A stretch of 64,000 bases of DNA, from contig NZ_JAOTPO010000005.1 of the NCBI RefSeq assembly GCF_029028005.1, positions 1 to 64,000 on the forward strand, read 5' to 3'. The notes under the pieces were generated by a model, which was not told the origin of the DNA, did not search any database, and was given only the letters and a program-made list of their open reading frames with translations. A program made the translations under genes and the position numbers. Shown one piece after another: positions 34,802 to 42,377 of the stretch; position 1 is the first letter of the stretch, and each line of letters starts with the position of its first letter. Source of the DNA: Alkalihalobacterium chitinilyticum (GTDB taxonomy: Bacteria; Bacillota; Bacilli; Bacillales; Bacillaceae_F).

Positions 34802-34830
34802 TTGACATTATACCTAGTAGGGTATATTAT
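34802..34830 (+). promoter_or_regulatory. cstR promoter with operator in spacer (site 3)
   Basis: TTGACA (34802-34807), a 17-base spacer and TATTAT (34825-34830) form a near-consensus promoter. The operator TATACC-TAGTAG-GGTATA (34809-34826) fills the spacer exactly, so bound repressor would exclude RNA polymerase. This is autoregulation of the CstR gene. Confidence 0.8.
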
Positions 34831-34888
34831 AGTAATTGTAAAGCACATAAAATCAAGGAAACATTCCCAGATTAATGGAGGGATAACA

Positions 34889-35149
34889 ATGATGTATACC
34901 GATCAAATGAGAAATAGAGTTAAACGCGTTGAAGGACAAATCAAGGCGATCTTGCGTATGATGGAAGAAAACAAAGATTGCAAAGATCTTGTTGTCCAAT
35001 TATCTGCAGCTAGAAACGCATTAGACCGAACATTAGCTGTAGTGGTTAGTGCCAATCTAGAACATTGTGTTAGAGAGCAACTACAAAAGGGAGAAAATAC
35101 CGATGCACTGATCCAAGAAGCTGTGAACATGTTGGTTAAAAGTAGATAG
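34889..35149 (+). CDS. cstR: CstR-type persulfide-sensing repressor
   Basis: An 86-residue CsoR/FrmR (DUF156) family repressor. Cys31 (ENKDCKDLV) and Cys60 (NLEHCVREQ) fall at the same numbers as the sensing Cys of S. aureus CstR. The copper-site His four residues before the second Cys in CsoR is Asn here, so copper sensing is unlikely. Persulfide cross-links the two Cys across the dimer and releases DNA. The start at 34889 follows GGAGGG. Six matching operators in this window lie before sulfur genes, including its own promoter. Confidence 0.9.
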   Translation: MMYTDQMRNRVKRVEGQIKAILRMMEENKDCKDLVVQLSAARNALDRTLAVVVSANLEHCVREQLQKGENTDALIQEAVNMLVKSR

Positions 35150-35172
35150 TTAAGGGTTTTTTTAGATTGAAA

Positions 35173-35190
35173 TATACCTATAGGGGTAAT
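35173..35190. promoter_or_regulatory. CstR-type operator, site 4 (before rhodanese)
   Basis: TATACC-TATAGG-GGTAAT, directly after a TTGAAA -35-like hexamer at 35167-35172, again placing the operator in the promoter spacer. Confidence 0.7.
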
Positions 35191-35228
35191 TAAAAGTTGT
35201 AATGAGCTTACAGTCAAGGAGGAAATGA

Positions 35229-35588
35229 ATGGAGTACTTAAATTATATCATTCCAATATTTCTCGTTTTATTTTTAATTAATAGATTCATGCCAGCAAAA
35301 GGTGTTAGACAGATCACTACAGCTGAATTAAAACGAGAATTAAACAAAAAAGACGTTCAACTGATTGATGTCCGAACACCTGGAGAGTACAGGTCTAATC
35401 ACATAAAAAGGTTTAAAAACATTCCACTTCATGAACTTTCGAATAAAGTAAATCATTTAACGAAGGAAAAGGAAGTAGTTGTTATTTGCCAAAGTGGGAT
35501 GAGAAGTAATAAAGCGACGAAGATGTTAAAAAAGTTAGGATTTGAAAAAGTAACAAATGTCAAAGGTGGTATGAGTGCTTGGCATTAA
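35229..35588 (+). CDS. Membrane-anchored rhodanese
   Basis: A 119-residue sulfurtransferase. Residues 4-19 form a membrane anchor (YIIPIFLVLFLINRF). Residues ~28-119 form a single rhodanese domain with DVRTPGEYRSNHI and catalytic Cys in VICQSGMRSN. Transfers sulfane sulfur at the membrane. AAGGAGG precedes the ATG. A rhodanese fragment starts inside its stop codon. Confidence 0.88.
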   Translation: MEYLNYIIPIFLVLFLINRFMPAKGVRQITTAELKRELNKKDVQLIDVRTPGEYRSNHIKRFKNIPLHELSNKVNHLTKEKEVVVICQSGMRSNKATKMLKKLGFEKVTNVKGGMSAWH

Positions 35589-35737
35589 TGCACGAACTAG
35601 ATAAATCAAAAGAGTATATTATGGTTTGCCGATCTGGTGCGAGAAGTGCAACTGCAGTCAACTTTTTAGAAAGCTACGGCTTTAATGTCACTAACTTATC
35701 TGGTGGAATGAACGCTTGGACTGGAAAGGTGATCTAA
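35588..35737 (+). pseudogene. Rhodanese C-terminal fragment
   Basis: The ATG overlaps the last base of the preceding rhodanese stop (TAATG). The 49-residue frame matches only the second half of a rhodanese: catalytic loop MVCRSGARSATAV, then GFNVTNLSGGMNAW. The N-terminal half is missing. Most simply it is the remnant of a second rhodanese gene after a deletion, possibly still translated by coupling. Confidence 0.7.
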
Positions 35738-35754
35738 AAATTTTTGTTTAACCA

Positions 35755-35772
35755 AATACCCATTGAGGTATA
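35755..35772. promoter_or_regulatory. CstR-type operator, site 5 (before glutaredoxin)
   Basis: AATACC-CATTGA-GGTATA, 38 bases before the glutaredoxin ATG, behind a TTGTTT -35-like hexamer. Confidence 0.7.
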
Positions 35773-35809
35773 TGGATTATAAAGAATAAGGTGAAAGGGG
35801 ATTTTACAA

Positions 35810-36043
35810 ATGAAAAACATTACGGTCTATACAACAAACTCATGTCGCTACTGTGTGATGCTAAAAAACTTCTTAATGGAACAGAACATTCCGTTTAATG
35901 AAGTGAATCTTGAAACGAACCCAGCATTAATGGAAGATTTGGTTCGAAAAACTGGTCAGTATGGGGTTCCACAAACAGAAATTAATGGTCAATGGGTGTT
36001 AGGTTTTGATCCAAATTCAATTATTAATCTATTGAATAAATAG
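35810..36043 (+). CDS. Glutaredoxin-family protein
   Basis: A 77-residue glutaredoxin/NrdH-like thiol oxidoreductase: redox pair Cys12-Cys15 (SCRYC), GVPQTEING cis-Pro loop and GFDPN end. It probably reduces protein persulfides or mixed disulfides in this sulfur operon. GAAAGGGG site. Followed 33 bases later by DsrE2. Confidence 0.9.
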   Translation: MKNITVYTTNSCRYCVMLKNFLMEQNIPFNEVNLETNPALMEDLVRKTGQYGVPQTEINGQWVLGFDPNSIINLLNK

Positions 36044-36076
36044 TAATACTAATTACAATTTTAGGAGGATTTTATA

Positions 36077-36472
36077 ATGAGTGGAAAATTAGCAATTATC
36101 GCAAGTAATGGTGGACTATTTGATGCATATAAAGTATTTAATGTAGCAAATGCTGCTGCAGCAACCAATCAAGAAGTAGCTATTTTCTTTACATTTGAAG
36201 GCTTAAACTTAATTCATAAAGAAGCACACCAACAGCTTCCAATGCCTGAAGGAAAAGAACAATACCAAGCTGGCTTTGAAAAGGCACAAGTTCCATCTAT
36301 TCCAGCGCTAGTCCAAATGGCACAAGAAATGGGTGTGAAACTGATCGGCTGCCAAATGACAATGGACGTAATGGGATTAGAGAAGGACCAATTTGTTGAC
36401 GGTATTGATGTAGGTGGAGCTGTAACATTTTTAGAGTTTGCGAAAGATGCTGATGTAAGTTTAACGTTTTAA
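36077..36472 (+). CDS. DsrE2-family sulfur carrier (copy 2)
   Basis: A 131-residue paralogue of the protein at 29992, with the same AIIASNGGLFDAYKVFN start, Cys in GCQMTMDVMG and DADVSLTF end. Strong AGGAGG site. Forms the second sulfur cassette with the rhodanese-MBL and TusA genes that follow. Confidence 0.9.
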   Translation: MSGKLAIIASNGGLFDAYKVFNVANAAAATNQEVAIFFTFEGLNLIHKEAHQQLPMPEGKEQYQAGFEKAQVPSIPALVQMAQEMGVKLIGCQMTMDVMGLEKDQFVDGIDVGGAVTFLEFAKDADVSLTF

Positions 36473-36495
36473 TCCTATATTTTTTTAATTAAAAT

Positions 36496-36513
36496 TATAC
36501 TAATGGGGGTATG
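36496..36513. promoter_or_regulatory. CstR-type operator, site 6 (before second rhodanese-MBL)
   Basis: TATACT-AATGGG-GGTATG. It ends five bases before the ATG and covers the G-rich ribosome-binding region, inside the 45-base gap after DsrE2. Confidence 0.6.
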
Positions 36514-36517
36514 CAAG

Positions 36518-37645
36518 ATGACTGTAAAAGCAATGGAAGCTAAAGAAGTGACGAAGAAGGTTTTTAACAAAGAAGATTTATTTATATTAGACGTTCGTAA
36601 TGAAGCAGACTTTGCAGATTGGAAAATTGAAGGAGAGAACTTTAATTATTTTAACATTCCATATTTTGATTTATTAGATGGTGTTGAAGGAATTATCGAT
36701 AAAATTCCTACTGATAAAGAAATCTTAGTGGTTTGTGCAAAAGAAGGTTCTTCAATCATGGTAGCAGAAATGCTTTCTGAAGAAGGTTTAGACGTTTCTT
36801 ACCTCAAAGGTGGAATGAAAGCTTGGAGTGAGCACTTAGAGCCGGTTAAAGTTGGTGATTTAACGGACGGTGGTGAACTGTACCAATTTGTACGTATTGG
36901 GAAAGGTTGTTTATCTTATATGGTCGTTTCTAACGGGGAAGCTGCTATTATCGACTCAACGCGTATGACGGATGTTTACACTGATTTTGCTAAGGAAATT
37001 GGTTCAAAAATTACGCATGTATTTGATACACATCTTCATGCTGATCATATTTCAGGTGGACGTACAATTGCTGAACAAACAGGTGCAACGTATTGGTTAC
37101 CGCCAAAAGATGCAGAAGAAGTAACATTTGAATACGCACCATTAGAAGGTGGAACCGATGTGAAGATCGGTAATACAACGATCAATATTCACGCCCTTTA
37201 TTCTCCAGGCCATACAATCGGATCAACATCATTTGTAGTTGATGAGAAATTCTTACTTTCAGGAGATATTCTTTTCATCGACTCAATCGGTAGACCAGAC
37301 TTAGCTGGAAAAGCTGAAGATTGGGTAGCTGACTTAAGAGAATCACTTTATAACCGTTACCGTGAATTATCAGAGGATTTAGTTGTATTACCAGCTCACT
37401 TTATGATTATCGATGAACTCAATGATGATGGTAGTGTATCAGAAAAATTAGGTACATTATTCGCCAAAAATCATGGCCTCAATATCACGGATGAAGATGA
37501 GTTCAGAAAAATCGTTACTGAAAACTTACCGCCACAACCGAATGCATACCAAGAAATTCGTGAAACGAATATGGGTAAGATTACTCCAAACGAAGATGAA
37601 AAGCGTGAAATGGAAATAGGACCAAACCGTTGCGCGGTTCGCTAA
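36518..37645 (+). CDS. Rhodanese-MBL persulfide dioxygenase-like protein (copy 2)
   Basis: A 375-residue paralogue of the protein at 30406: N-terminal rhodanese (catalytic Cys in VVCAKEGSS), MBL domain with [24 protein letters not shown] and [10 protein letters not shown], and the same NRCAVR end. Start at 36518; the ORF could be read from 36503, but that ATG lies inside the operator. Two full copies may differ in substrate or expression. Confidence 0.88.
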   Translation: MTVKAMEAKEVTKKVFNKEDLFILDVRNEADFADWKIEGENFNYFNIPYFDLLDGVEGIIDKIPTDKEILVVCAKEGSSIMVAEMLSEEGLDVSYLKGGMKAWSEHLEPVKVGDLTDGGELYQFVRIGKGCLSYMVVSNGEAAIIDSTRMTDVYTDFAKEIGSKITHVFDTHLHADHISGGRTIAEQTGATYWLPPKDAEEVTFEYAPLEGGTDVKIGNTTINIHALYSPGHTIGSTSFVVDEKFLLSGDILFIDSIGRPDLAGKAEDWVADLRESLYNRYRELSEDLVVLPAHFMIIDELNDDGSVSEKLGTLFAKNHGLNITDEDEFRKIVTENLPPQPNAYQEIRETNMGKITPNEDEKREMEIGPNRCAVR

Positions 37646-37668
37646 GTAGTATACTGAATTGAAAATAA

Positions 37669-37689
37669 GGAAGGGATGATCTCCCTTCC
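37669..37689 (+). terminator. Hairpin before tusA
   Basis: GGAAGGGA / TCCCTTCC type stem with a short loop and no T run; probably an mRNA-processing or partial termination site. Confidence 0.35.
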
Positions 37690-37739
37690 CAAATATAAGA
37701 GAAACCTATAATAAACTTAAAATAATAGGAGTGACTACA

Positions 37740-37973
37740 ATGACAATGAAAGCAGATAAAGTACTAGACGCAAAAGGATTAGCATGTCCTATGCCAATCG
37801 TTCGAACAAAAAAAGCGATGGATGAACTTACTTCAGGACAAATTCTAGAAATTCATGCAACCGATAAAGGAGCTAAAAATGACTTAGCTGCGTGGGCAAA
37901 AACAGGAGGTCATGAGCTTCTAAGTGATACTGAAGATGCTGGTGTATTAAAGTTCTGGATAAAAAAAGGTTAA
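37740..37973 (+). CDS. tusA: TusA sulfur carrier
   Basis: A 77-residue stand-alone TusA: DAKGLACPMPIVRTKKAM with the sulfur-carrying Cys, then IHATDKGAKNDLAAW. It is closely similar to the TusA half of the fusion at 29403. ATG 37740 follows AGGAG; the GTG at 37731 overlaps that site. Last gene of the second sulfur cassette. Confidence 0.9.
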   Translation: MTMKADKVLDAKGLACPMPIVRTKKAMDELTSGQILEIHATDKGAKNDLAAWAKTGGHELLSDTEDAGVLKFWIKKG

Positions 37974-38010
37974 TAGCTATTTATAAATAGTTTTTATCAA
38001 AATACTAAAT

Positions 38011-38052
38011 AAGAAATGATCTTCTCCACAGCAAAGGGGAAGGTCATTTCTT
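38011..38052. terminator. Bidirectional terminator, tusA / sensor kinase
   Basis: AAGAAATGA-T-CTTC-T-CC pairs with GG-GGAAG-G-TCATTTCTT between convergent genes; T-rich on the plus strand and A-rich at the left. Confidence 0.75.
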
Positions 38053-38054
38053 TA

Positions 38055-39569
38055 CTAATTCTTGTCCAGAACCAAGGGAAGTATTATTTCTACGTCAGTA
38101 CCTTTGTCGATTGTACTATCGATTTTTATTTTTCCACCGTACGACTCAACAATTCGCTTACATACTACTAGACCTAAACCTGTTCCTGTTTCTTTCGTTG
38201 TAAAGAAAGGATCAAATACACGATTTAATACGTCTTCAGGCATACCTATACCATTATCAGCAACTTTAATGACGCAATTCGTACCCTTCTTTTCTAAACA
38301 GATCCTTACTTGACCACCATTTTCGTTTACGGCATCTAAAGCATTCTTTATTAAATTTAATAATACTTGTTTAAGGTGATCTTTTACACACGATATAGGA
38401 AGTCGATCGTAAGCAAATTGTATAGATAAGTCAACACTCTTTAAATTAGCTTCCGAATGAATAATTGGCTCTATTTCTTTAATAATTTCCTTGGCACAAT
38501 ACGTATTTAATTTATGAGCAGTTGGTTTTCCTAGTAATAGTAACTCGCTTACAATTGTGTTGATCCGATTAACTTCTTGTTGGATGACATTAAAGTAAAG
38601 TTGATCTTTTTCATCATTATATTTTTCACTCAAAAGCTGAACTAATCCCTTAATCCCAGTTAACGGATTTCGTATCTCATGGGCTGTGCTAGCTGCTAAG
38701 TTTTCAACTAATTCAATTTTTTGCAATTCATTTTGTTTCTTTTCAATTTTAATTTGTCTTTTTAGTAAAGAATATTGAATTAACATAAACAGGATATGAG
38801 TGAAAATAAATAAGATTCCTACGTTTGTAAAAAAAGCCTTAGCATACAAATTACCTTCTGTCGTTTCTATCTGAGCCTCAATCCTCCAAGGTACTTTGTC
38901 AATTTCTACTGTGTAATTATACGTTCCATCCCTAGCTAGGTTGAAGCCGGTGTCTAAGATCGATTGTCCCGTATCGTCTATTACCGAGACCTTTTCGTCA
39001 TCACTATGCTTAATAACTGATTCCTCTATCTTATCAATTCTCAAACTACTTAATAAAACCCCGCTCATTTCACCATTGTTTAGAACCGGAGTAGCAATGG
39101 TTATAATAAATCGCCCTGTGACACGGCCAATATGGGCAGGGGAAATGGTGTATTCTCCTGTTTCTATTGCTTTTTGAAAATATTCACGATCTGCTATGTT
39201 TATTGGGTTAGCAAGTTCATTAGTTCCAATCAATATATCGCCTTCCGGATTGGACCAATAAAACCCCGAAAACCGGATATCTTTATCACGGGTTCTCTTT
39301 AATATCTCTTCAACATTACTTAAATCATCCGGATTAATTTCAATTAGAGTCGCTAACATATCAATCCTGCTAACCGTTTCTCCAATAAAGCGGTCAATAT
39401 GACGAGCATGCAGTTGAGCGTAATTTTCAGTTATATACATATAATGATTTTCAATTTCTTGAACTTTTTGTAAAGCTAAAGCATGACTAATCGTTATCGT
39501 AGGTATGATTGTAATCATCAAGTAGATAAGCACATTCTTTTTTGATCTAATGAACCATTTCCACAACAT
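38055..39569 (-). CDS. dCache-type sensor histidine kinase
   Basis: A 504-residue membrane kinase. Helices near 13-32 and 245-268 enclose an extracytoplasmic dCache-type sensor (INIADREYFQKAIETGEY and GRFIITIATPV are typical). The cytoplasmic part has His in STAHEIRNPLTGIKGL, N box LLNLIKNALDAVN, DNGIGMPE and TGTGLGLVVCKRI. It resembles Kin-type sporulation or chemoreceptor-like sensors of small organic ligands. No regulator gene is adjacent. Confidence 0.88.
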   Translation of the reverse strand: MLWKWFIRSKKNVLIYLMITIIPTITISHALALQKVQEIENHYMYITENYAQLHARHIDRFIGETVSRIDMLATLIEINPDDLSNVEEILKRTRDKDIRFSGFYWSNPEGDILIGTNELANPINIADREYFQKAIETGEYTISPAHIGRVTGRFIITIATPVLNNGEMSGVLLSSLRIDKIEESVIKHSDDEKVSVIDDTGQSILDTGFNLARDGTYNYTVEIDKVPWRIEAQIETTEGNLYAKAFFTNVGILFIFTHILFMLIQYSLLKRQIKIEKKQNELQKIELVENLAASTAHEIRNPLTGIKGLVQLLSEKYNDEKDQLYFNVIQQEVNRINTIVSELLLLGKPTAHKLNTYCAKEIIKEIEPIIHSEANLKSVDLSIQFAYDRLPISCVKDHLKQVLLNLIKNALDAVNENGGQVRICLEKKGTNCVIKVADNGIGMPEDVLNRVFDPFFTTKETGTGLGLVVCKRIVESYGGKIKIDSTIDKGTDVEIILPLVLDKN

Positions 39570-39912
39570 AGTAACTCCTTAAAGGAAAGTTTTGTATTAT
39601 TACTTTTATATTATCTTAGCATTATAATCACACGTAGAGTAGGTAAAAATTCAACTATAATCATCATTTTTTATTGGTATAAAATTATTAAATTTGTTAC
39701 ATTTTTTTCTTCCTGCGAATAAAAACAAAGGTATAATAGTACTATTCTAGTCATTTCCTGTCGATTTTAAATATAAATAAAATGGTTTAAAAAATAGAGA
39801 TAATGGGAACTTAGTATTTCTTTGGCTCATGTAAAAATTTAAGTTTCTAGAATAGGACTAAATACATATCAAAGCCAATTAGTAAATTCGTTTTAAAAAT
39901 GGGGGACTCAAA
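39570..39912. other. Intergenic region between divergent kinase and PilZ genes
   Basis: A 343-base AT-rich gap holding the promoters of both divergent genes. A TATAAT at 39732-39737 (plus strand) is the best -10 candidate, but no good -35 is spaced correctly. I see no hairpin, operator or open frame here. Confidence 0.4.
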
Positions 39913-40293
39913 ATGGTAGACAAAAGATATAAACGAAATGAAGCCTTTAGGTATGATTTCGGAAAACCACTAGGTTGCGAGTATAGACACATAACAAATG
40001 TTCATGATATTGAAACTAAATCCGCACCGTTTCAAGGGGAAATTAATAATATTAGCCCGAATGGCTTACAGTTAAATTGCAGTAAAGAGGATGCTGGCAA
40101 CTTAAAAAATGGTGAACAGGTCGAAGTAACTTTTACGTTATCCACCGAACTTTTTGTTATGGTCGGTGAAGTCGTTTGGGAGAAAAAAGATGTCTATGGC
40201 TCATTGTATGGAATTAAGTTTTTAACACTCGGAATGGAAAAAGTAATCGTGGATGAGCTTAAAAAATATGCAAAGGATCAACTTAAAAAGTAA
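39913..40293 (+). CDS. PilZ domain c-di-GMP receptor
   Basis: A 126-residue single-domain protein. Arg8 and Arg13 (KRNEAFRYD) and N46-I-S-P-N-G51 (NxSxxG) are the c-di-GMP contact residues of PilZ domains. The barrel continues through VEVTFTL and VGEVVWEKK. A diffusible receptor that would act on a partner; the HD-GYP, riboswitch and motAB next door suggest motility control. GGGGGAC site. Confidence 0.85.
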   Translation: MVDKRYKRNEAFRYDFGKPLGCEYRHITNVHDIETKSAPFQGEINNISPNGLQLNCSKEDAGNLKNGEQVEVTFTLSTELFVMVGEVVWEKKDVYGSLYGIKFLTLGMEKVIVDELKKYAKDQLKK

Positions 40294-40357
40294 CTGCAAT
40301 ATTTATATGAAAGTGACTTTTTAAGGAAATGTTTTCGTGAAGCAGGAGAGGGACTCA

Positions 40358-41168
40358 ATGAAACGTATTCGAACAAGTGATCATTCAAGATTGGAACAAA
40401 TCAAGCTTACAGGCATTACAGAAGATAGACTAGCATTTCTTTCACAATATAAAACCACTCTTATACCTATTATTCCTTCAGTTGTTGATGAACTTTACGA
40501 TGAGTTGCTGGCAATTGATGAATTACGACACTTTATTGATAATCACTCAACATTAACTCGTTTAAAAGAAGCACAAAAACTTTATTTAGAACAATGTTTT
40601 TCAGGGATAATTGATGATGCGTACATTGTCGGGCATGTTAGCACGGTTAGCCGGAAGAGATGAGGCATTTGTCGAGCAAATCGCGATTGCTGCAAAGTTT
40701 CATGACATTGGAAAAGTAGGTATTCCTGATTCCATCTTAAATAAAGAAGGAAAGCTAGACTCGAAGGAATGGGAATTTATGAAAACTCACGCTGACATTG
40801 GCCATCAAATTTTATCTAATCTCGATATTCCGATTATTAAACTAGCGGCATCAATTGCTCATACCCATCATGAATGGTGGAACGGAAACGGCTATCCTAA
40901 TGGAATGAAAGAAATGGAAATCCCGTTTGAAGGTCGGGTTGTAGCAATTGTTGATGTATTTGATGCTCTCTTATCAAAGCGTGTGTACAAAGACGCTTTT
41001 CCACCCGAAAAGGTAAAGAGCATCATAGTAGAGGGACGCGGTAAACAATTTGATCCGAAACTCGTTGATTTATTCATTCGCCTTTGGGATGAGTTTCTTA
41101 CGTACCACCTTAAGATGGTGAATGACCGGGGGCAAGATCAAGAAGCTATTCCGAAACTTTATTCATAG
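40358..41168 (+). pseudogene. Broken globin-coupled HD-GYP phosphodiesterase
   Basis: From 40358 the frame encodes a protoglobin-like sensor start (LTGITEDRLAFLSQYKTTL, HSTLTRLKEAQKLYLEQCF) that stops at 40663. A second frame, open from 40611, encodes the HD-GYP domain (AAKFHDIGKVGIPDSIL, HHEWWNGNGYP, IVDVFDALLSKR) to 41168. The two meet near 40620-40660. The globin lacks its distal half with the heme-binding His, and the HD-GYP domain lacks its first helix in frame. Best read as one gene with an internal deletion and frameshift. The HD-GYP core keeps its metal residues, so a short active protein from 40611 is possible but has no good start. Confidence 0.7.
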
Positions 41169-41202
41169 TTAGTCGATTAAGAAAGCTACATCTATAGTGA
41201 GG

Positions 41203-41232
41203 ACAAGGATGCAAGGAGCCTTGTTCTTTTTA
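41203..41232 (+). terminator. Terminator after HD-GYP gene
   Basis: ACAAGG (41203-41208) pairs with CCTTGT (41219-41224), followed by a T-rich run. Confidence 0.65.
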
Positions 41233-41267
41233 TTTTGTCAAATTTAAATTAATTCTATTTTACTACT

Positions 41268-41294
41268 TAAGATTTCCTATTTATTGACCGATAT
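41268..41294 (+). promoter_or_regulatory. Candidate SigD promoter of motAB
   Basis: TAAG (41268-41271), 15 bases, ACCGATAT (41287-41294). This matches the flagellar SigD consensus TAAA-N15-GCCGATAT at 10 of 12 positions. Transcription would start just before the c-di-GMP aptamer. Confidence 0.65.
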
Positions 41295-41307
41295 TATCAA
41301 AAACATA

Positions 41308-41405
41308 GAAAAACCTTCGAAAATGGCAAACTTATTGAAAAATAAGGACGCAAAGTCACGGGCCTAAAGTACTTATACCATGGTCGCCGGACTACCGATA
41401 GGGTT
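41308..41405 (+). promoter_or_regulatory. c-di-GMP-I (GEMM-I) riboswitch aptamer
   Basis: The ordered GEMM-I core is present: GGCAAAC (41325-41331), a P2 hairpin with GAAA loop, GGACGCAAAG (41346-41355), GGGCCTAA (41360-41367), a variable P3 arm, then GCCGGACTACCG (41386-41397). AACC at 41312-41315 and GGTT at 41402-41405 can close P1. It senses c-di-GMP and controls motAB through the terminator that follows. The segment AAAGTACT (41366-41373) is fully complementary to AGTACTTT (41442-41449), a candidate switching pair. Confidence 0.92.
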
Positions 41406-41453
41406 GATTATAGAATTTATTAATCACGACAAAGTGGGATTAGTACTTTTTAT

Positions 41454-41490
41454 AAAGCCTATCAATCTAATTGTTAGGCTTTTGTTATTT
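41454..41490 (+). terminator. Riboswitch expression-platform terminator
   Basis: AAAGCCTA (41454-41461) pairs with TAGGCTTT (41475-41482), with CAAT/ATTG inside and a T-rich tail. It lies between the aptamer and motA, so motAB transcription is probably attenuated here. Confidence 0.75.
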
Positions 41491-41576
41491 GCCCTGTACA
41501 TTTTATTAGAAGGACATATAAGGAGGTTTATTGTTATTTTATTTTTGGAAACTATAATTATAGAATGGGTGAAACT

Positions 41577-42377
41577 ATGGACAAGACATCAATTATAGGA
41601 ATTATTTTAGGCGTTGCCGCTATTCTATTAGGTTTAATTTTTAAAGGAACGAGTTTACTTGTTTTACTTAACCCTGCAGCACTATTTATTATCTTTTTCG
41701 GTACAGCAGCTACAATATTAATTGGCTTTCCTGGGAACGAAGTGAAACGAATCCCTAAATTATTTAAAGTATTGTTTCAAGATCAAAAAAATCCAAATGT
41801 GAATGAACTTATCCGAACGTTTGTAGACCTTAGTTCACTCGCGAGAAAAGAAGGATTATTAGGGTTAGAGAACCAAGTCGAAGCCATTGAAGATCCTTTT
41901 TTAAAACAAGGAATGAAAATGGCAGTCGATGGAATGGAAGCTGACTATATTCGGGATACGATGGAAGAAGAACTTTCTGCGATGGAAGAAAGACATTTAG
42001 CTGGCGCAGCTATTTTCACACAAGCAGGTACATACGCTCCAACGTTAGGAGTTTTAGGGGCGGTGCTCGGGCTCATTGCTGCACTAGGAAATTTAAATGA
42101 TATAGATGCACTAGGGTATGCGATTGCTGCAGCATTCGTTGCTACTTTGTTTGGAATTTTCACAGGTTATGTATTGTGGCATCCATTTGCCAACAAGTTA
42201 AAAAGAAAATCCAAACAAGAAGTTATGATTAAAAGCATGATGATTGAAGGGGTGTTGTCCATACAGTCTGGAGTTGCACCACGAGCAATTGAAGAAAAGC
42301 TAAGAGTGTATGTTCCTTATTCCGATCGAGCTAAACTTGAAGGAGCTTTAAGCCAAGGGGACAGTGTGAATGGGTAG
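41577..42377 (+). CDS. motA: Flagellar motor stator protein MotA
   Basis: A 266-residue stator subunit, very close to Bacillus MotA: DKTSIIGIILGVAAILLGLI, REGLLGLE, MAVDGMEADYIRD, AGAAIFTQAGTYAPTLGVLG and GYVLWHPFANKLKRKSKQE. Four membrane helices. With MotB it conducts ions and drives flagellar rotation. Start at 41577 after GGGTGA; ATG 41565 has no ribosome-binding site. Controlled by a c-di-GMP riboswitch and a SigD-like promoter. Overlaps motB by eight bases. Confidence 0.95.
   Translation: MDKTSIIGIILGVAAILLGLIFKGTSLLVLLNPAALFIIFFGTAATILIGFPGNEVKRIPKLFKVLFQDQKNPNVNELIRTFVDLSSLARKEGLLGLENQVEAIEDPFLKQGMKMAVDGMEADYIRDTMEEELSAMEERHLAGAAIFTQAGTYAPTLGVLGAVLGLIAALGNLNDIDALGYAIAAAFVATLFGIFTGYVLWHPFANKLKRKSKQEVMIKSMMIEGVLSIQSGVAPRAIEEKLRVYVPYSDRAKLEGALSQGDSVNG

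Noticed and set aside
34889-35149. Copper-sensing CsoR
   Set aside because: The His of the Cys-His-Cys copper site is Asn, no copper ATPase or chaperone is nearby, and the Cys31/Cys60 pattern fits CstR.
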